Shown here in pieces: positions 6,806 to 9,447 of a DNA stretch of 9,447 nt (its first letter is position 1; every line of letters starts with the position of its first letter). The DNA lies in assembly GCA_947504795.1 (NCBI GenBank), contig CANNJG010000062.1:1-9447 (forward strand), read 5' to 3'. This DNA comes from Legionellaceae bacterium. GTDB taxonomy: Bacteria > Pseudomonadota > Gammaproteobacteria > Legionellales > Legionellaceae. The position numbers were made by a program, and so were the translations under genes. A model generated the notes under the pieces. The model worked only from the letters and a program-made list of their open reading frames with translations, did no database searches and was not told the origin of the DNA.

Positions 6806-6829
6806 TCCAATTCATTGGATGCGTATAAT
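6806..6829 (+). promoter_or_regulatory. Palindrome next to a perfect -10 box (candidate operator and promoter P2)
   Basis: TCCAAT-tc-ATTGGA at 6806-6819 is a perfect inverted repeat with 6-base arms. It ends four bases before TATAAT at 6824-6829. No good -35 lies at the right distance, so this promoter may need an activator, or the palindrome may be a repressor site or a site in the P1 leader. The regulator is unknown. Confidence 0.35.
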
Positions 6830-6907
6830 ATTTGGCAGTACGAGGTAGACCCAAGCATTTGCATTATGTTTTAAGCTTTTCAAGTTGTACTCAGGATGAG
6901 TGAATTC

Positions 6908-6912
6908 AGGAG
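6908..6912 (+). promoter_or_regulatory. Strong ribosome binding site of the unknown gene
   Basis: AGGAG sits six bases before the ATG at 6919 and supports both the start and the idea that the gene is really translated. Confidence 0.8.
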
Positions 6913-6918
6913 AGCATT

Positions 6919-7560
6919 ATGCCACATGATCAGTCTTGCATTATCTTAAAACCCACGCCGTTTTTTGTTTCCTTTATTACTGAACAGTTACCCGATTTTG
7001 AAGAGGTGATACAACTGGAGCAGGGCGCTGATAACACGGCGTATACTATCCCAATTTGTGATAGTGATGAAGACTTATTTGAACATTTAGAGCGGTTATA
7101 CCCTTATATGTTTCGGTATGAAGTCACGCGTTTATTTGGCAAAGCATTAGCAGATAAGTTATCGGCTGACTTTTTAGATTTTTTGTGTTGTTTTAAATTT
7201 GATGTACACAGCCAGCCTTTGATGTTAGGCACTTCTTTGAAAGATCGTCGCCAGTTAGTGTGTGTGAAGCCCCGAACGATTTCTTTTGAATGGACATCGT
7301 CAGAGGATCCGATTGTAGTCAAAGACTTGATGAAGACCCATGCTTTATTTACGTCGATCAATACCACGACTGTTTTAATTAAACACTGTGATACCCTCGA
7401 TATCAAACCGTTGTTGAAACGTTATTGTCGACCCTTATTACAAACGAACGGGATGAAACAACCTGCGCAGGTGATTCAATGGCCAACGTTGCAATCTTGG
7501 CGGTTATTTGATCGCTATTTTGCAGTGGAAGTCCATACACAGTTGGTTCATTTGCATTGA
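6919..7560 (+). CDS. Conserved-looking hypothetical protein, no family recognised
   Basis: I do not recognise this 213-residue protein. It has no signal peptide, no hydrophobic segment long enough to span a membrane, and no repeat, so it is probably a soluble cytoplasmic protein. The N-terminal third is acidic (PDFEEVIQLEQGAD, CDSDEDLFEHLERLYPYMF); the middle has LSADFLDFLCCFKFDVH; the C-terminal third is more basic (LLKRYCRPLL) and ends with aromatic and His-rich sequence. It has seven cysteines, including a CC pair, with no clear zinc or iron-sulphur spacing. A strong ribosome site, a long clean frame and its own promoter region argue that it is real. It is transcribed away from mutY and toward panC, with 71 bases before the panC stop, so no operon partner hints at its job. 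An effector role is conceivable in a host-associated lineage, but nothing here shows it. Confidence 0.75.
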   Translation: MPHDQSCIILKPTPFFVSFITEQLPDFEEVIQLEQGADNTAYTIPICDSDEDLFEHLERLYPYMFRYEVTRLFGKALADKLSADFLDFLCCFKFDVHSQPLMLGTSLKDRRQLVCVKPRTISFEWTSSEDPIVVKDLMKTHALFTSINTTTVLIKHCDTLDIKPLLKRYCRPLLQTNGMKQPAQVIQWPTLQSWRLFDRYFAVEVHTQLVHLH

Positions 7561-7631
7561 TTGTCATCAAGACCTAGGCAAAACGCTTTGGTTTTTTGCG
7601 TCAGTCCATGTGTTAAGGATGCCCAACGATC

Positions 7632-8393
7632 TTATTTCATTGCATAATTATCGATTAACCGAACCGAACCGATGTGCACGGCAGCAAAACGGCGTTGTTC
7701 ATGGTCTTCAACATAATCAACGGTAATTCCTTGTTGTGTCAGCTCTATTTTAATAGCTTCGCAAGATTTAGGTTGATGAAATATTTTGGCAAACTTATCG
7801 GCTAAAATTCGCTCCTCGAGATTGAGGCGATTATTTCTAGAGCTGCACGCTAAGCCACTCGCTTCACGAATCGTTGGGCAAAGGATGATGTCAGTATCAA
7901 TAAAAAATGCTCGAACCATGTCTCGAATTAATACATATTGTTGATAATCTTTTTCTCCAAAATAACTCCGATGCGGTTTGACTAAATTTAAAAGTTTCAT
8001 CACCACAGTGAGAACGCCATTAAAATGTCCAGGTCTTTTTACACCCTCAAGAATTAGATTCTGTTGTGTTTCTTCAACCCGATAACTATAGTTGTCATGA
8101 TAAATTGCTGAAGCTTCTGGGCACAAACAATAATCCACACCGGCTTGTTTCATCAAGGCTATGTCTTCTTCAATTGTTTTTGGGTAATGCTGAAAATCTT
8201 CCGAGTTATTAAATTGAGTGGGGTTAATAAACACACTTGCGGTACTGATATCATTGTCGCGCTTACTCCGTGCTAATAGGGTGACGTGACCTTGATGAAG
8301 ATTACCCATGGTGGGTACAAAGCCAATGTTCAGATCCTGAGAGAGGGTGTGTCGGAGACGTTGCCATTCTTCAAGAGATTGAATCGTTTGCAT
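7632..8393 (-). CDS. panC: Pantothenate synthetase (pantoate--beta-alanine ligase)
   Basis: The 253-residue enzyme joins pantoate and beta-alanine using ATP, the last step of vitamin B5 synthesis. The nucleotidyltransferase signs are clear: FVPTMGNLHQGH with the HxGH signature (His33, His36), VFINPTQFN, RPGHFNGVLTVVMKLLNLV, YFGEKDYQQ, and the SSRNNRL loop that corresponds to the KMSKS region. It is about 30 residues shorter than the E. coli enzyme, all in the C-terminal domain after SSRN. The usual DGLA before that loop reads SGLA here. An excellent AAAGGAGG ribosome site precedes the ATG by five bases and overlaps the panB stop codon, so the two genes are translated together. Downstream, 71 bases separate it from the convergent unknown gene, with no convincing terminator. 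Confidence 0.96.
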   Translation of the reverse strand: MQTIQSLEEWQRLRHTLSQDLNIGFVPTMGNLHQGHVTLLARSKRDNDISTASVFINPTQFNNSEDFQHYPKTIEEDIALMKQAGVDYCLCPEASAIYHDNYSYRVEETQQNLILEGVKRPGHFNGVLTVVMKLLNLVKPHRSYFGEKDYQQYVLIRDMVRAFFIDTDIILCPTIREASGLACSSRNNRLNLEERILADKFAKIFHQPKSCEAIKIELTQQGITVDYVEDHEQRRFAAVHIGSVRLIDNYAMK

Positions 8394-8398
8394 ACCCG

Positions 8399-8406
8399 CC
8401 TCCTTT
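8399..8406 (-). promoter_or_regulatory. panC ribosome site overlapping the panB stop codon
   Basis: On the minus strand AAAGGAGG overlaps the panB TAA (8407-8405) and lies five bases before the panC ATG. It is the strongest ribosome site in the window and points to coupled PanB and PanC synthesis. Confidence 0.8.
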
Positions 8407-9220
8407 AAAACATATGTTCAGTACTTGGAAATTCTTTCTGCTGAACCTCACTGGCATAGCGATTAATCGCCTCCTTGAATAACGCCTTGCCATCCATGAA
8501 TTGCTTAACAAAACGACTGTTAATGTCGCTATACAATCCTAAAAAATCATGCCATACCAACACTTGCCCATCTGTATCGGAGCCGGCACCAATGCCAATC
8601 GTAGGGATTTTCAGCTCAGCCGTGATGAGTTTTGCTAATGCGCTGGGGATACATTCTAAAACTAAAGCAAAACAGCCGGCTGCCTCTAAACGACGCGCTT
8701 GATCAAGCAATTGCTGCGCTTGGTTATCAGAACGGCCTTGTACTTTATACCCGCCTAGTTGAAGTAAAGATTGGGGGGTGAGGCCGATATGTCCCATAAC
8801 GGGTACGCCTGACGTGATAATATACTGAATTGTGGCGCAGGTATCTTCGTCGCCGCCTTCAATCTTGAGCGCATGCGCTCCCGCTTGCGCGAGACGCTTA
8901 ACCTGCGTCATGGTCGTTTCTCTGCTCCCTCGATGCCCAAGAAACGGCAAATCAGCGATCACAAATTGTGGCCCGATACCTCGAGAAACGGCTGCGGTGT
9001 GAGTGACCATCATCTCGATATCGGCCATGAGTGTCGTTTGATGACCATGCACCGCCATGGCAACTGAATCTCCAACCAATACACAGTCTAACTGACTGGC
9101 AGCCACCATCTTAGCGGATGGGTAATCATAACAGGTTAGAACGGTGATTTTTTCTGTATTTTTTCTGCGAGCAAAATCATGAAGTTTCATACCAACAACT
9201 GCCTTAGGTACCTGTCTCAT
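8405..9220 (-). CDS. panB: 3-methyl-2-oxobutanoate hydroxymethyltransferase (ketopantoate hydroxymethyltransferase)
   Basis: The 271-residue enzyme adds a hydroxymethyl group from methylenetetrahydrofolate to alpha-ketoisovalerate, giving ketopantoate, the first committed step to pantothenate. Family signs are complete: TCYDYPSAK, VLVGDS (metal ligand Asp51), VIADLPF (Asp90), ALKIEGG (Lys119, Glu121), VMGHIGLTPQS, and VLECIPSAL with Glu189, equivalent to the catalytic Glu181 of E. coli. Length is close to E. coli PanB (264). I use the ATG at 9220 because GGGAGG lies upstream at 9235-9230. A second Met at residue 11 (ATG at 9190) would give a start that aligns equally well but has a weaker ribosome site. 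It is first in a two-gene operon with panC; a candidate promoter lies upstream at 9295-9322. Confidence 0.96.
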   Translation of the reverse strand: MRQVPKAVVGMKLHDFARRKNTEKITVLTCYDYPSAKMVAASQLDCVLVGDSVAMAVHGHQTTLMADIEMMVTHTAAVSRGIGPQFVIADLPFLGHRGSRETTMTQVKRLAQAGAHALKIEGGDEDTCATIQYIITSGVPVMGHIGLTPQSLLQLGGYKVQGRSDNQAQQLLDQARRLEAAGCFALVLECIPSALAKLITAELKIPTIGIGAGSDTDGQVLVWHDFLGLYSDINSRFVKQFMDGKALFKEAINRYASEVQQKEFPSTEHMF

Positions 9221-9289
9221 CGATCAAGTCCTCCCATATAGAGTGTGTCATTTTGTTCTTAAAGTCACCGCATTTTAGCGTCGATGCTG

Positions 9290-9318
9290 TCGACATCATA
9301 ATCGATGCAGATTAAAAT
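9290..9318 (+). promoter_or_regulatory. Candidate sigma70 promoter for the rightmost gene
   Basis: TCGACA (9290-9295) and TAAAAT (9313-9318), each 5 of 6 to consensus, lie exactly 17 bases apart. Transcription would start near 9325, leaving a leader of about 24 bases before the ATG at 9349. The -35 box lies mostly inside the palindrome TGTCGACA (9288-9295). Confidence 0.5.
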
Positions 9319-9322
9319 GCAA
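9295..9322 (-). promoter_or_regulatory. Candidate sigma70 promoter for panB-panC
   Basis: On the minus strand TTGCAT (9322-9317) and TATGAT (9300-9295, 5 of 6) are 16 bases apart. The leader to the panB ATG would be about 68 bases. It overlaps the opposing promoter almost fully, so the two could compete. Confidence 0.38.
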
Positions 9323-9348
9323 AGTATTGTGAGTAGGATTAAGTGGTT

Positions 9349-9447
9349 ATGAATTTGATTGATCTATTGGAAATACCCGGCGAACACAGGCAGTTTATTG
9401 AAGGTCCAGCAGGTACTTTGCAAGTCATTATTGATGTGCCGCCGAAC
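9349..9447 (+). CDS. Probable alpha/beta hydrolase (COG2945-like), 3' end outside window
   Basis: The first 33 codons run in frame to the window edge. The segment FIEGPAGTLQVIIDVPPN resembles the first two beta strands of a group of small alpha/beta hydrolases (the COG2945 type, with pattern I-x-G-P-A-G-x-L), which normally continue into an HPHP motif and a serine nucleophile not visible here. The call therefore rests on a short match and is tentative. TAGGA at 9334-9338 is a ribosome site with slightly long spacing (10 bases), and a good promoter candidate lies just upstream. It is divergent from panB; the pairing need not mean shared function. Confidence 0.55.
   Translation, partial: MNLIDLLEIPGEHRQFIEGPAGTLQVIIDVPPN

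Larger units (their letters stand above)
6709..6918. promoter_or_regulatory. Divergent promoter region between mutY and the unknown gene
   Basis: These 210 bases have no gene. They hold two plus-strand promoter candidates (separate entries), a hyphenated palindrome at 6806-6819, and an AT palindrome AAAAATATTTTT at 6746-6757. TATAAA-like sequence on the minus strand just beyond it might serve mutY. A small ACTCA-gga-TGAGT hairpin lies at 6889-6901, just before the ribosome site of the unknown gene. Confidence 0.6.

Noticed and set aside
7578..7599. GCAAAA...TTTTGC inverted repeat with a T-run between panC and the unknown gene
   Set aside because: The stem is short and AT-rich and the T-run lies inside it rather than after it, so it is not a convincing terminator on either strand.
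1..9447. CRISPR array, transposon, phage or toxin-antitoxin module
   Set aside because: No spaced direct repeats, transposase, integrase, or small paired toxin-antitoxin genes were seen on either strand.

Overview
The window looks like ordinary chromosome of a gammaproteobacterium with moderate to low G+C. A Legionella/Coxiella-type lineage is a tentative guess from overall protein style: a short PanC, a short GspC-like protein and a small Sel1 lipoprotein. No marker gene proves it. There are no insertion sequences, phage genes, tRNAs, rRNAs or CRISPR arrays. Coding density is high. The only non-coding stretches over 100 bases are 6709-6918 and 9221-9348, and both hold divergent promoters.

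Region 1 (1-3517, plus strand) is a tightly packed four-gene block: a polyprenyl-phosphate glycosyltransferase missing its start, a GtrA-type small membrane protein, a YdjC/ChbG/HpnK-type deacetylase and an ArnT-like integral membrane glycosyltransferase. Gaps are only 2 to 6 bases. Together these are the four activities needed to put an amino sugar on the cell surface from an undecaprenyl-phosphate carrier: load a HexNAc on the lipid, deacetylate it, flip it, and transfer it in the periplasm to lipid A or another glycan. The logic matches Arn (L-Ara4N), Francisella FlmF2/NaxD/FlmK and Bordetella Lgm, but with this particular set of families.

Region 2 (3567-5662) has a cystathionine gamma-synthase/lyase family PLP enzyme on the minus strand. 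Divergent from it is a two-gene unit: a short GspC-like type II secretion protein without a PDZ domain, and a Sel1-repeat lipoprotein.

Region 3 (5659-7560) has mutY on the minus strand, tail to tail with the lipoprotein gene and sharing the four bases TTAA as both stop codons. Divergent from mutY, after a 210-base promoter region, is a 213-residue protein I do not recognise.

Region 4 (7632-9447) has panB-panC on the minus strand (pantothenate synthesis, translationally coupled) and, divergently, the first 33 codons of a probable alpha/beta hydrolase that runs off the window. Their two predicted promoters overlap.

The most interesting points are the compact aminosugar-modification cluster, a run of eight G inside mutY, the PDZ-less GspC with its lipoprotein partner, and the unknown gene with a palindrome next to a perfect -10 box.
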